Positions 16,566-26,478 are shown, numbered from the stretch's first letter. The stretch: 64,000 nucleotides of DNA from Vulgatibacter incomptus (GCF_001263175.1 NZ_CP012332.1:2601501-2665500); one strand, 5' to 3'. Notes: generated by a model not told the origin, from the sequence alone. Numbers and translations: made by a program.

Positions 16566-17837
16566 ATGGCCACCTCGCGAAGCGGGAAGTCCGTGGGCGC
16601 CACGCCGGGTCGCCGCTCGACGAGTACGGCCGTTGCGGCGAAGACGAGCGTAGCCCGGCCGAGCCCCGCCGAGGCGGCCACGACCGAGGCGTCCACCGCC
16701 AAGGCGAAAGCGACCAAGACGGCCGCGAGCAAGTCGGCGCCCCAGGCGGCTGTGTCCAAGGCGACCCCCGCCAAGGCGACGGCGGCGACCAAGGCTGGCA
16801 CGACCCAGTCGGCCTCCAAGGCGGCTGCGATCCAGCCGGCGACGACCCACGCCGGAACGAGGGCGGGAACAAGGAGCGATCTCGAGTTGAGAGATTCCAG
16901 GCCGAGCAGGAACGAGACGAACGGGAAGGCCCAGAGCGGCACCTCGACCCGCGCCAAGCGCCCTTCGGAGCCCTGGTCGCCGCGGGCGATCCCCATTCAT
17001 CCCATCGATGGACGGCCCCAGGATCCCCGGCTCGCCGCCGCCCTCGCGGCTCGGGAGCGGCGGCACGGCCGAAGCGGCAGGCCCGCCCTCAAGAGCGCGA
17101 CCCAGGCCATCGCCTTCGTTCGCGAGCGACACCTCGTCCACTCCACGATCCTCTCGGCGCTCCCGAACCTCCTGGACCCCCTCGTCGGCCGGATCTGCAC
17201 CGACGAGGAGCGCGCCCAGGGGACCTACGCCTCGACGCTCGCGGCCTGGATTCCGGAAATCCACTCGGCGCCGGATCTGCTCGAGGCGCGCCTCTGCTTC
17301 GACCAGCCGACGCTGGTCGGCTCGGAGCTCTGGCCGTCGCTCGCGGCGGTGGCGGCGCCCCTCGACGAAGCGGCCCGGAACGGAGGCCTCCTCAGCCACG
17401 AGGCGGAAGAGGCTCTGGAGATCCTCGACCGCCGCGGCGTGATGGCGACCGATCGGCTCGCCCGGCTGCTGGACCTGACTCCCGAGAGCTTCGCCAAGGT
17501 GCAGGGTGAGCTGGAGAGCCGGCTCATGGCCCTCTCCCGCGGCGACCTGGACGACGAGGATCGGCCGATCACCGTCCTCGAGCCCCTCTCGCGCTGGGCC
17601 GAGCGTGCGGTTTCCCTCAAGAAGGGCGACGTCGAGCTCCACCGCGCCTGGACCTTCCTCTTCATCGCCGCGATCCGCTCGGCGGTGGTGCTCTGGCCGG
17701 AGGAGATCGAGGCGCTCTACCCCTGGACCGCCAGGGAGCGGGAGGCCGCGATCGCGGAGGCGATGGGGACCGGATCCGTGGTCATCTACGCCGAAGGCTC
17801 CACCCAGGCCTACGTGGCCTCTCCCGTTCCCCGGTGA
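16566..17837 (+). CDS. Unknown protein with histone-H1-like Ala/Lys/Thr-rich N-terminal tail
   Basis: 423 residues. Roughly the first 140 are low-complexity and basic, dominated by A, K, T and S (VAAKTSVARPSPAEAATTEA, TKAGTTQSASKAAAIQPATT), like bacterial histone-H1/AlgP-type tails. The rest is a folded helical domain (ALKSATQAIAFVRERHLVHS, LSHEAEEALEILDRRGVMAT, VELHRAWTFLFIAAIRSAVV) that I do not recognise. The HEAEEALEILDRRGVMATDRL stretch looks like a winged-helix or helix-turn-helix, so nucleic-acid binding is possible. No signal peptide or TM helix. Its stop overlaps the ABC ATPase start by one base, tying it to the exporter operon. Function unknown. Confidence 0.7.
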   Translation: MATSRSGKSVGATPGRRSTSTAVAAKTSVARPSPAEAATTEASTAKAKATKTAASKSAPQAAVSKATPAKATAATKAGTTQSASKAAAIQPATTHAGTRAGTRSDLELRDSRPSRNETNGKAQSGTSTRAKRPSEPWSPRAIPIHPIDGRPQDPRLAAALAARERRHGRSGRPALKSATQAIAFVRERHLVHSTILSALPNLLDPLVGRICTDEERAQGTYASTLAAWIPEIHSAPDLLEARLCFDQPTLVGSELWPSLAAVAAPLDEAARNGGLLSHEAEEALEILDRRGVMATDRLARLLDLTPESFAKVQGELESRLMALSRGDLDDEDRPITVLEPLSRWAERAVSLKKGDVELHRAWTFLFIAAIRSAVVLWPEEIEALYPWTAREREAAIAEAMGTGSVVIYAEGSTQAYVASPVPR

Positions 17838-18742
17838 TGACGTTTGCCATTGAGGCGGTGGCGCTGCGCAAGCGCTACGGTGGGCTCGGCGGAGGCCGGG
17901 AGGCCCTCGCCGGCATCGATCTCCAGGTTCCGCGCGGCTCGGGCTTCGGCCTGATCGGCCTCAACGGCGCGGGCAAGACGACCTTCATCAAATCCCTGCT
18001 CTCGGTGGTGCGCCCGACGTCCGGCCACCTCCGCGTGCTCGGAGGCGATCCCTCGGATCCGGCGATCCGCGCCCGGATCGGCTACCTCCCCGAGCGCCTG
18101 CAGCTCCCGCATGCTTGGAGGGCGACCGAATTCCTCGCGAGCATCGCGCGGCTCAAGGGCCTTGGCCGTCCGGGGCCCGAGGTCGAGCGGCAGCTCGCCC
18201 GGGTCGGCCTCGCAGGCGAAGCGAAGCGGATCGGCGCGTTCTCCAAGGGCATGAAGCAGCGCCTCGGGCTCGCCGCCGCGCTCCTGGGAGGCCCCGAGCT
18301 CCTGATCCTCGACGAGCCCACGGACGGCATCGACCCCCTGGGCCGCGCCGAGGTCCGGCGGCTCCTCTCGGAGGAGCTCGCCCGTGGAGCGACGGTCTTC
18401 CTGAACTCCCACCTGCTCTCGGAGACCGTCCGGATCTGCGATCGGATCGGGATCCTCGCCAAAGGTCGCCTGGTTCGCGAGGGCAGCCTGGACTCGCTCT
18501 GCGGCAGCGGAACGCGGCACCGCCTGCGCTTCGCCGCCGGCGCTGACCGCGAGAGGCTCCTGGACGCGGGCTTCCTGCCGTCGGCGGAGGATGGAGCCTG
18601 GAGCTGCGAGGCGGCAGACCCCGAGTCCCTCGGCGCGAGGCTCGACGCCGCCAGGGCGACGGGCGCTCTGCTCCTCGAGCTCGCGCCCGAGCTCCGCGAC
18701 CTCGAGGACGTCCTCGCGGAAGCGGTGGAGGCGGCCGCTTGA
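17837..18742 (+). CDS. ABC transporter ATP-binding protein (ABC-2 exporter type)
   Basis: 301 residues. Walker A is GLNGAGKTTF (~38-47), the signature is FSKGMKQRLGLAAALLGG, Walker B is LLILDEPTDGIDPLGR, and the H-loop is LNSHLLSE. The C-terminal ~80 residues match the extension of ABC-2 export ATPases. It pairs with the permease directly downstream, whose TTG start overlaps this stop by 4 nt. ATG at 17837 overlaps the previous stop (TGATG). Substrate unknown. Cytoplasmic face of the inner membrane. Confidence 0.95.
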   Translation: MTFAIEAVALRKRYGGLGGGREALAGIDLQVPRGSGFGLIGLNGAGKTTFIKSLLSVVRPTSGHLRVLGGDPSDPAIRARIGYLPERLQLPHAWRATEFLASIARLKGLGRPGPEVERQLARVGLAGEAKRIGAFSKGMKQRLGLAAALLGGPELLILDEPTDGIDPLGRAEVRRLLSEELARGATVFLNSHLLSETVRICDRIGILAKGRLVREGSLDSLCGSGTRHRLRFAAGADRERLLDAGFLPSAEDGAWSCEAADPESLGARLDAARATGALLLELAPELRDLEDVLAEAVEAAA

Positions 18743-19563
18743 GGTCTGTGGCGAACGTCGCTCTCGACCTGCTGCGAGAGGCGCTCTCGCGCAAGTGGTT
18801 CCTCGCCCTCGGCGCGGGCATCACGCTCCTGCTCGCGCTCCTCGCGCTCTCCCTGCGCCTGGAGGTGGCCGACGGCGCCCTCGCCGCGACCCGCCTCTTC
18901 GGCACCGACATGGGCGCGACGGACACGGCGATGAAGGCGATCCTCGGGGGCGCCGCCTCGCTGGTCTTCTACGGCGGCGTCGTCTTCGGGATCGTGGCCT
19001 GCGCGGACTTCGGCCCGAGCCTCCTCGCGCCAGGCCGCGTGGAGCTGATGCTGGCGCTCCCGATCCGACGATGGGAGCTCCTCGTGGGCACTTGGCTCGG
19101 TGTGTTCGCCATCGCTACTTTGGGTGCGCTCTATGGAGCGGGGGGCCTCACCCTCGTCCTCGGCCTGAAAGCGGGGCTGTGGACCCCGGGCCCGCTCCTC
19201 GCCAGTCTGCTGGGGAGCGCGACCTTCGCGGGGATCTACGCCGCGATGCTCGCCGCCACGACCTGGGTGCGCAGCGCCGCGGTCTCTGCGGCGGCGGGCT
19301 TCGCCGTCTTCTTCGCGGGGATCGTGGCCGGCCACCGCGACGACATCCTCCCTGCGTTCGCCCCGGGGGTGGGCCGCGCGGCCTTCTCCTTCCTCTCCAG
19401 CCTCTTTCCGCGGATCTCGTCGCTCGGGAGCGACGCGATAGCCCTCGCCGCCTCGGGCGCCAGCGAGCTCGACGGCCTCGCGTGGCACCTGGGCGGGCTG
19501 GCGATCTTCGGGCTCTCCTGCCTCGCCTTCGCGACCTGGCGCTTCGAGGGGAGGGACTTCTGA
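18739..19563 (+). CDS. ABC-2 type transporter permease
   Basis: 274 residues with about six TM helices: FLALGAGITLLLALLALSL, ASLVFYGGVVFGIVACADF, LLVGTWLGVFAIATLGALYG, LLGSATFAGIYAAMLAATTW, AAVSAAAGFAVFFAGIVAG and the last near HLGGLAIFGLSCLAFATW. This is the ABC-2 permease layout, with a short cytoplasmic N-terminus ending in LREALSRKWF. It starts at TTG 18739 inside the ATPase stop; GTG at 18748 is an alternative. Partner of the upstream ATPase. The substrate is unknown, and gliding-type (GldF-like) or antibiotic-export roles cannot be distinguished. Confidence 0.9.
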   Translation: MRSVANVALDLLREALSRKWFLALGAGITLLLALLALSLRLEVADGALAATRLFGTDMGATDTAMKAILGGAASLVFYGGVVFGIVACADFGPSLLAPGRVELMLALPIRRWELLVGTWLGVFAIATLGALYGAGGLTLVLGLKAGLWTPGPLLASLLGSATFAGIYAAMLAATTWVRSAAVSAAAGFAVFFAGIVAGHRDDILPAFAPGVGRAAFSFLSSLFPRISSLGSDAIALAASGASELDGLAWHLGGLAIFGLSCLAFATWRFEGRDF

Positions 19564-20633
19564 TGAATCGGGGACGCCTCACGTGGCTGGCGGCGGCTCT
19601 TTTCCTCCTCGCCGCGGCTGCGTGGCTAGCGTCGCGGGGCGACCCTCCGACCCCGGCGAAGCCACCCCGCACCGTGGAGTTTCCAAAGGAGCTCCGCCCC
19701 AGCGAGGTGGAGCGGGTCGCTCGCCGGAGGACCCTGCCGCCACCGGTCGCCCCCGAAGCGAAGGCCGATCGGAAGCCGGAGCCGCAGAGGGATCCCCTCC
19801 TCGCCGCCCTCTCCTCGGCGCCGGGCGCGTCCAACGTGGTGCTCGAGGTGAACGCCCTGCGGCACTCGCCCCTCGGAGAGCTCTTCGTCGGCTGCCTCGC
19901 GGCCGAGCACGGCGAGGAGCTGAAACGGCTGCAGGACGAGCTGGGCATCGATCCGCTGGAGGACGTGGACCGATTCGCCCTCGGCGGTGAGACGGTGATG
20001 ATCTCCGGCCACTTCGCCAACGCGAAGTGGGACAAGATCGCCGGCGACTCGGAGTCGAAGCCGATCGGCGAGCGCGGGCGCCTCTTCACGAAGGGGGATG
20101 AAGCGGTCGCGATCTGGAACGACGAGCTCGTCATCGCCGGGAAGAGCGTGGAGGCGGTGCAGGAGACCATCGACCGGGTCGAAGGTCGTTCGGAGAGCCC
20201 TCCCGCGCTGGACGAGTCTCTCACCTACGGTGAGATCTATGGCCAGCTCTCGGTGGAGTCGATGACCAAGCTACTGGGAACCGATCAGCCGGAGCTCGCC
20301 GAGCGCCTGCGCGAAGCGGCGGAGCGGATCGAGCTGCACGTCGACGCGACCGGCGACGTGGCGATCTCCGCGGACGTCCGGGGCGGCAGCGGCCAGGCCC
20401 TCGACGATCTCGCGCGCTCGATGAGCGGCGCGATCTCCCTCGCGCGGATCCAGTCCAAGGTCCGCGGCGACGCCGAGCTCTCGCAGCTCCTCGACCTCGC
20501 CAACGTCGCGCGGAAGGACGGCCGCTTCACGATCGAGCTTGCGCTACCGCTCGCTCTGCTCCAGAAGCACCTCGCCGATTGCGGGCGGTCGCCCGGGACG
20601 GCTTCCGAGAGCGCGGACGATCATCCGTATTGA
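19563..20633 (+). CDS. Membrane-anchored protein of unknown function coupled to the ABC exporter
   Basis: 356 residues. A single N-terminal TM helix or uncleaved signal (LTWLAAALFLLAAAAWLAS, ~6-24) is followed by a Pro/Arg/Lys-rich spacer (~25-80) and a mixed alpha/beta domain (VVLEVNALRHSPLGELFVGC, VDRFALGGETVMISGHFANA, DEAVAIWNDELVIAGKSVEA, QSKVRGDAELSQLLDLANVA). The pattern of an amphipathic domain that probes small differences (PLEDVDRFALGGE) resembles DUF3352-like periplasmic proteins, but this is not secure. ATG overlaps the permease stop by one base, so it should act with the exporter, most likely as a periplasmic accessory. Confidence 0.65.
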   Translation: MNRGRLTWLAAALFLLAAAAWLASRGDPPTPAKPPRTVEFPKELRPSEVERVARRRTLPPPVAPEAKADRKPEPQRDPLLAALSSAPGASNVVLEVNALRHSPLGELFVGCLAAEHGEELKRLQDELGIDPLEDVDRFALGGETVMISGHFANAKWDKIAGDSESKPIGERGRLFTKGDEAVAIWNDELVIAGKSVEAVQETIDRVEGRSESPPALDESLTYGEIYGQLSVESMTKLLGTDQPELAERLREAAERIELHVDATGDVAISADVRGGSGQALDDLARSMSGAISLARIQSKVRGDAELSQLLDLANVARKDGRFTIELALPLALLQKHLADCGRSPGTASESADDHPY

Positions 20634-20668
20634 ACGCTCGCGGCGCCGCCGCTTGCGCGAAAGAGCCC

Positions 20669-21832
20669 ATGGATCGCGTGAACATCACCAAGCGAGGCGT
20701 GGATCGGCTGCGAGCCGGCCACCCCTGGATCTACCGCAGCGATCTCCTGGGCAACCCCGGCGACTCGATCGAGAGCGGCGCGGCCGTGGAGGTCGCGGAC
20801 GACAAGGGCCGGCCGCAGGGCACCGCCTTCTACAGCGTGCAGTCGCAGATCGCGCTGCGGATGATCGCCCGCGAGACGGTTGAGCCGGATCGCGCCTTCT
20901 TCCGCTCGAAGCTCGCCAGCGCGATCGCCCTGCGCGAGCGGCTCTTCCCCGGCGCCACGGCGCTCCGCCTGGTCCACGGAGAGGCCGATCTCCTCCCGGG
21001 CCTCGTGGTGGATCGCTACGGCGACCACCTCTCGATCCAGACGCCGATCCCGGCGACCGAGCGGCGAAAGGAGCTGATCGCCGATCTCCTGGAGGAGCTC
21101 CTGAAGCCCGCGGGGATCGTGGAGCGGAACGACGCCCGCTCCCGCCTCCTCGAAGGCCTCGACCAGACGAAGGGGATCCTCCGGGGGAGCTACGAGGGGC
21201 CGACGGAGTACCGGGAGGGAGACACGATCCTCTCGGTCGACCTCCTCGAGGGCCAGAAGACCGGCGCCTTCCTCGACCAGCGCGAGAACCACATCAAGGC
21301 CGGCGACTACGCAAAGGGGCGCGCCCTCGATCTCTTCTCCTACGCCGGCGGCTTCGCCCTCCAGCTCGCGCGCGGCGCCAAGAGTGTCCGGGCGGTCGAA
21401 ATCTCCGAGGCAGCCTGCGAGACGATCGGCCGCAACGCGGAGCGCACGGGCCGCGACGTCGATGTGGTCTGCGCCAACGTCTTCGACTGGCTCCGGGACG
21501 AGCTCTCCTCCGGCGCCCGGTACGACACCATCGTCCTCGACCCGCCGGCCTTCGCGAAGAGCAAGTCGGCGATCCCCGCCGCCACCCGGGGTTACAAGGA
21601 AGTGAACCTCCGTGCCCTGCAGCTCCTCGCGCCGGGCGGCGTGCTGCTCACCTTCACCTGCTCGTACCACGTGGGTCCCGAGGACTTCGAGGCGATCGTG
21701 ACCGACGCGGCCCGGGACGCGAAGCGCGAGGTCCAGGTGCTCGAGCGCCTCGGCGCCGGCCGCGACCACCCCGTGCTCCTCACCGCCCCCGAGACCCGCT
21801 ACCTCAAGGGGTTGGTGCTGCGGGCGCCCTGA
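20669..21832 (+). CDS. rlmI: Class I rRNA methyltransferase, RlmI family (PUA + Rossmann)
   Basis: 387 residues. An N-terminal PUA-like domain (ITKRGVDRLRAGHPWIYRSD) is followed by the linking domain (LVHGEADLLPGLVVDRYGDH, GIVERNDARSR) and a SAM-binding Rossmann fold with FLDQRENH, ALDLFSYAGGFALQLARGA, AVEISEAACE and the catalytic VLDPPAFAKSKS. RlmI methylates C5 of a cytosine in 23S rRNA (C1962 in E. coli). The exact target here is inferred. ATG 20669 is chosen because the PUA domain begins at once; an earlier start would overlap the preceding gene. Confidence 0.88.
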   Translation: MDRVNITKRGVDRLRAGHPWIYRSDLLGNPGDSIESGAAVEVADDKGRPQGTAFYSVQSQIALRMIARETVEPDRAFFRSKLASAIALRERLFPGATALRLVHGEADLLPGLVVDRYGDHLSIQTPIPATERRKELIADLLEELLKPAGIVERNDARSRLLEGLDQTKGILRGSYEGPTEYREGDTILSVDLLEGQKTGAFLDQRENHIKAGDYAKGRALDLFSYAGGFALQLARGAKSVRAVEISEAACETIGRNAERTGRDVDVVCANVFDWLRDELSSGARYDTIVLDPPAFAKSKSAIPAATRGYKEVNLRALQLLAPGGVLLTFTCSYHVGPEDFEAIVTDAARDAKREVQVLERLGAGRDHPVLLTAPETRYLKGLVLRAP

Positions 21833-21893
21833 CGAAGGCGGAGCAAACGCGAATGGACGGACGGGTCCCGCTCTTGCGGGGCCGATCCCTTCA
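21833..21893 (-). repeat. Dispersed hairpin repeat, copy A (shortened)
   Basis: Read on the minus strand it begins inside the last codons of the lipoprotein gene: GTGAAGGGATCGGCCCCGC, then a GCGGGACC arm, ending in CGTTTGCTCCGCCTTCG. The order and tail match copies at 25471, 32865 and 36903, but the second small hairpin is missing. It sits tail-to-tail between the RlmI-like and lipoprotein genes, a natural place for a bidirectional terminator. Confidence 0.6.
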
Positions 21894-23609
21894 CACGCTC
21901 CGCGACGACACGAGGTCCGGGGGAAGCGCCTCGCGCTCCTCCTGGACCGGGGCCGGGGCAGGCGCCGGCGGAGGCTCAGCCCGCGACGGCTCCGGAGACG
22001 GAGGCGCGGCCAGCAACGGCGCGAGCCGCCGCTCCAGCTTGCGGACCCAGGGGCCGACTCCGAGCCCTTCCGCACCGGCCGCCCGTGCGAGCTCGTCCGG
22101 GCTGGCGCGTGCGCCCAGCGCGAAGAGGCGCAGGAGCTCCGCGCCGGCCTCTCCGGACGACCACCACCTCTCGCCATGGCGGGATTCGAGCTGCTCCTCG
22201 ATCGTCGCGGCCAGGATCTCCGCGACGAAGCGCTCGCTTCCAGCAAAGGGCACGCGCGGCTCGAGGTCGGCTGTCGCGTCCGGGGCGATCGGGAAGAGGA
22301 AGGCCTGCTCGAGGAGCTCTCGCGAGCGGCCTGCCGCCTTCCCCGCCGCGAGGCCGGAGCGCTCCCGATCGAAGAGGAGATGCGCCGCCGTCCGCCTGGC
22401 GAGGAAGAGGCGCCGGAGCGCGCTCCCGGCGAGCTGCGCCTCCGCTTCCGTTACGGTGAGCAGAGTGTGATCCCGGAGCCACGCAGGCGACTCCGTGAGG
22501 CCCTCGACCACCCGGGCGAGCCCCTCCACCGAAGCGCGGTTCCCGAGCTGGAGGAGCTCGAAGCCCTCGCCCTCCGCGTGGGCGGCCTGGGCGGCACAGC
22601 CCGCCTCGAGGAAGAGGGCGCCCCAATCCGCGGCCGGCGCCGCGCCGAGGACGAGCCGGACATCCGACGGCGGCCTCATCGGGAAGCAGGCCGGATCGGC
22701 GCCGCCGTCCGCCGAGGCGCTCTCGCGCCTCACGCCGTCGAAGCCGATGCCGAGCGTTTCGAACGTCGAGAGGATCGCCTCCAGCCCACCGCCATCGCTC
22801 GGGTAGCGGGCGTCAAAGGTGACGCCGCGGAAGAGCCTGGGCAGGTCCGGGCGCCGAAGCTCGCCGGGCTCGAGCCCCAGCTCCCGGCGCGCGGCGTTGT
22901 CCAGGGCCGAGCGGAACGCCGACCCGGTCGAGTCCAGGAGATCGCCGGCGAGAGTGTTCAGCGCGTCACGATCGACCTGGTGGACAAAGGCGCCCAGCGC
23001 GGACGCGTCCCGGTACCCCAGCTTCCTGGCCAGCGCCTCCATCCGCCCATTCCGCTCCCCGAGGGCGGCGGCGATCGGTCGCGTAGCCACGGCGGCGGCA
23101 GCTGCGAGCGCGCTCCGCCGTCCGGAGTCGGGTTCGGCGGCGAGGAGCCGCCCGAGCTCCCGTAGGGCGTGGATCTCCCCGCCCGCCTCGAAGCGCGCAC
23201 CCGCCTCGAGGGACGCGACCCTGGCGTCCAGCTCTTCGAGCTCACGGGCGACCTGCTCGCCAGTGAGGTAGGCCTCGAGCAGGCCCAACGCCTGGCGCCG
23301 ATCGGGCTCGCGCTCGGCGGTACGTACCCTCCGCACCGACTCGATCGTCTCCTTCGAAAAGAGCGCCGTCTCGGCCGAGACCGCACCCGGCGCAGCGCCT
23401 TCGACCCAGGCGCGATGGAGGAGCTCCGCCTGCCGGGTGAGGAGACCCTCCGCCTCGCGGCGGGCATCGACCACGCGCTCGCGATCCTTCTTGGACGGAA
23501 GACGAGGTTTGGGCGCGTCGACGGTCAGCGGCTTCGGCTCGGGTGCGACGGTCGCGCAGCCGGCTGCGGCGACGAGGAGGAGCGGGATCCAGGTAGAGGT
23601 TTTCAGCAT
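21891..23609 (-). CDS. Lipoprotein resembling an inactive M3/M2-type metallopeptidase
   Basis: 572 residues. Signal with lipobox AAAGC, then a helix-rich body reminiscent of thimet/oligopeptidase F proteins (ARREAEGLLTRQAELLHRAW, RKLGYRDASALGAFVHQVDR, RGVTFDARYPSDGGGLEAIL). Where these enzymes carry HExGHA it has LEAGCAAQAAHAEG, so both zinc-ligand His are lost, while a downstream ASVEGLARVVEG matches the usual third-ligand EG motif. The C-terminus is a Pro/Ala/Glu-rich tail. A structural or binding role (pseudo-peptidase) is inferred; the family link itself rests on by-eye similarity. ATG start, divergent from epmA. Confidence 0.6.
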   Translation of the reverse strand: MLKTSTWIPLLLVAAAGCATVAPEPKPLTVDAPKPRLPSKKDRERVVDARREAEGLLTRQAELLHRAWVEGAAPGAVSAETALFSKETIESVRRVRTAEREPDRRQALGLLEAYLTGEQVARELEELDARVASLEAGARFEAGGEIHALRELGRLLAAEPDSGRRSALAAAAAVATRPIAAALGERNGRMEALARKLGYRDASALGAFVHQVDRDALNTLAGDLLDSTGSAFRSALDNAARRELGLEPGELRRPDLPRLFRGVTFDARYPSDGGGLEAILSTFETLGIGFDGVRRESASADGGADPACFPMRPPSDVRLVLGAAPAADWGALFLEAGCAAQAAHAEGEGFELLQLGNRASVEGLARVVEGLTESPAWLRDHTLLTVTEAEAQLAGSALRRLFLARRTAAHLLFDRERSGLAAGKAAGRSRELLEQAFLFPIAPDATADLEPRVPFAGSERFVAEILAATIEEQLESRHGERWWSSGEAGAELLRLFALGARASPDELARAAGAEGLGVGPWVRKLERRLAPLLAAPPSPEPSRAEPPPAPAPAPVQEEREALPPDLVSSRSV

Positions 23610-23691
23610 GAACGCGCGACCTTATCCGGTCAGGGCGCTTTGGGCGACATCGGCTTGCCCCTCCAGCGCCATCGCGGATAGGTTCGCGCCG

Positions 23692-24734
<1,043 letters not shown>

Positions 24735-24738
<4 letters not shown>

Positions 24739-25472
24739 GCCATCTGCTCCGGAACACCCTCGCCTATGCGACGATCGCCTCCGCCACCGTGGGCTTCGGC
24801 GCGCTCTCCACGGCCCTGAGCGTGCTCAGCCTGGGGAGGAACCACGGCACGAAGGCGGTGGCCAAGGCGTGGGGCCACACGGTGCTCGCGGCCTCCGGGG
24901 TGCGGTACGTGGTGCGCGGCCTCGATCGCTTCGATCACGACCGGCAGTTCATCATCGCCTCGAACCACCAGAGCCTCCTCGATCCGCCGATCGTCCTCTG
25001 CGCCGCGCCCCAGAAGGTCCGCTTCGTCGCGAAGCGCTCGCTCTTCCACATCCCGATCTTCGGCCAGGCGATCTGGGCCGCGGGGAACGTCCCGATCGAT
25101 CGGCGGCGGTCCGAGGACGCCACGCGGAGGCTGGAGGAGCTCGGCCGGAGGGTGGGCAAGGATCTCTCGATCCTCTTCTTCCCGGAGGGGACCCGCTCGG
25201 TCGACGGCTCCCTCCTCCCCTTCAAGCGCGGCGCGACGATGATGGCCCTCCAGACCGGTCTCGCGCTGCTCCCGGTCGCCGTCGCCGGTACGGCGGCGCT
25301 CCTGCCGAAGGGCGCGCGCTCGCTGAAGCCGGGAGTGGTGGGGGTCGCGTTCGGCGAGCCGATCGAGGTCGCCGGCTGCGACCTTCCGGACCGCGAGGCG
25401 CTCACCAACGAGCTCCGCACATCGGTCGAGCGCCTGATGGCAGAGGCCGAAGAGGCACGCGTCGGCGCGTGA
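24735..25472 (+). CDS. plsC: 1-acyl-sn-glycerol-3-phosphate acyltransferase (PlsC family)
   Basis: 245 residues. Acyltransferase motifs: SNHQSLLDPP (the HX4D catalytic motif, with HQSLLD), GNVPIDRRR, FFPEGTRS (FPEGT substrate motif) and VAVAGTAALLP. The N-terminal hydrophobic segment (LAYATIASATVGFGALSTAL) anchors it to the inner membrane. It makes phosphatidic acid from lysophosphatidic acid. Overlaps epmA by 4 nt, so the two are probably translated from one mRNA although their functions are unrelated. A hairpin repeat begins at its stop. Confidence 0.93.
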
Positions 25473-25561
25473 AGAGATCGGACCCGCGGCGCGGGCCCGA
25501 TCTCTTCAGCTCGCGCTTCGCGCGAGACCGCCTATTTTCGTTTGCTCCGCCTCCGGCTTCG
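25471..25561 (+). repeat. Dispersed hairpin repeat, copy B (likely plsC terminator)
   Basis: Begins at the plsC stop. The first hairpin (25471-25507) has arms GAAGAGATCGG and CCGATCTCTTC plus inner GC pairs. The second small hairpin is CTCGCGC TTC GCGCGAG (25510-25526). The tail is TATTTTCGTTTGCTCCGCCTCC. It lies tail-to-tail between plsC and ddh. Same architecture as copies at 32865 and 36903. Confidence 0.75.
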
Positions 25562-25572
25562 CCCTAGGCGCT

Positions 25573-26478
25573 CTAGACGAGCTTGCGGATCCAGGTCTCG
25601 CGGTCGCCCGGGAGGAGATCCGCGATCGGCAGCTCGAGCAGCGTGTAGCAGCCCGGGGCCTGGCGGAAGGCGGCTCGAAGGGCCGAGACCATCACCTGGG
25701 CGGTGAGGGCCGGGTTCTGGATCCGCATCTCCCAGCGGAACTGCTGGTTGTGCGTCCGGCCGGACGCCCCCTTGCGCTCGAGCACCACCCCGTGTCCCGT
25801 GTCGACCAGGGCGGCGACGTCGTCGACGAAGCGGACCCGTGTCTCGTCGTGGGCGAAGTAGGCGTCGCGCAGAATCGCCGCCTCGACCTCGGCGGCGTCG
25901 GCGCCTTCCTCGAGCTCGACGTAGACCGCGCGGCGGTGGACGCCCTGCCCCGCCGGCAAGGTCATCGAGAGCGCGCTCTTCACGCCGGGGATCGCCTTCG
26001 CGGCCACGGTGTGGCCCATCGACATCCCCGGTCCGAAGTTGGTGTAGGTGAGGCCGCGGGGGGCCATGAGCTCGAGGATCCCGCGGATCATCGAGTCGGT
26101 CCCCGGATCCCAGCCCGCCGAGATCACCGCTCGGGTGCCCGCCGACACGGCCACGTCGCCGAGCTCCCGCCGCAGCGCGAGGAGCGGCTCGCCGTGGATG
26201 TCGAAGCTGTCGCAGGTGGCGATGCCCTTGGCGAGGAGCTCGCGGGCGACGGCAGGCACGCTACGAGTCGGGCACGCCAGCAGCGCGCCGTCGACCTCGC
26301 CGAGCTCGTCGACCCTCGTCGCGAAGGCCACGCCCGGCAGCTCCGCCGGCGCAGGCGCGGCTTCCCGGCGGACCACGCCGGCGAGCTCGAAGTCCGGCGA
26401 TTCGAGGACCGCATCCAGACAATGGCGGCCCACGTTCCCGTAGCCGACGACAGCGATTCGCTTCTTGGTGCGGGTCAC
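25573..26478 (-). CDS. ddh: meso-Diaminopimelate D-dehydrogenase
   Basis: 301 residues. N-terminal NAD(P) fold IAVVGYGNVGRHCLDAV, followed by Ddh hallmarks: CPTRSVP, CDSFDIHGE, SAGWDPGTDSMIRG, FGPGMSMGHTVAAKAIPGVK and the C-terminal RIQNPALTAQVMVSALRA. Ddh makes meso-diaminopimelate in one NADPH-dependent step from tetrahydrodipicolinate, ammonia being the nitrogen donor. That is a short-cut branch of lysine and peptidoglycan-precursor synthesis. GTG start at 26478 is supported by GAGGAG 8 nt upstream. It fits the MurE of this window, which carries the meso-DAP signature. Monocistronic by spacing. Confidence 0.9.
   Translation of the reverse strand: MTRTKKRIAVVGYGNVGRHCLDAVLESPDFELAGVVRREAAPAPAELPGVAFATRVDELGEVDGALLACPTRSVPAVARELLAKGIATCDSFDIHGEPLLALRRELGDVAVSAGTRAVISAGWDPGTDSMIRGILELMAPRGLTYTNFGPGMSMGHTVAAKAIPGVKSALSMTLPAGQGVHRRAVYVELEEGADAAEVEAAILRDAYFAHDETRVRFVDDVAALVDTGHGVVLERKGASGRTHNQQFRWEMRIQNPALTAQVMVSALRAAFRQAPGCYTLLELPIADLLPGDRETWIRKLV

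Noticed and set aside
13258-16653. A 1131-codon plus-strand frame across the deacetylase, beta-synthase and gamma-lyase genes
   Set aside because: Low-complexity Arg/Gly/Pro translation, out of frame with three well-supported enzymes.
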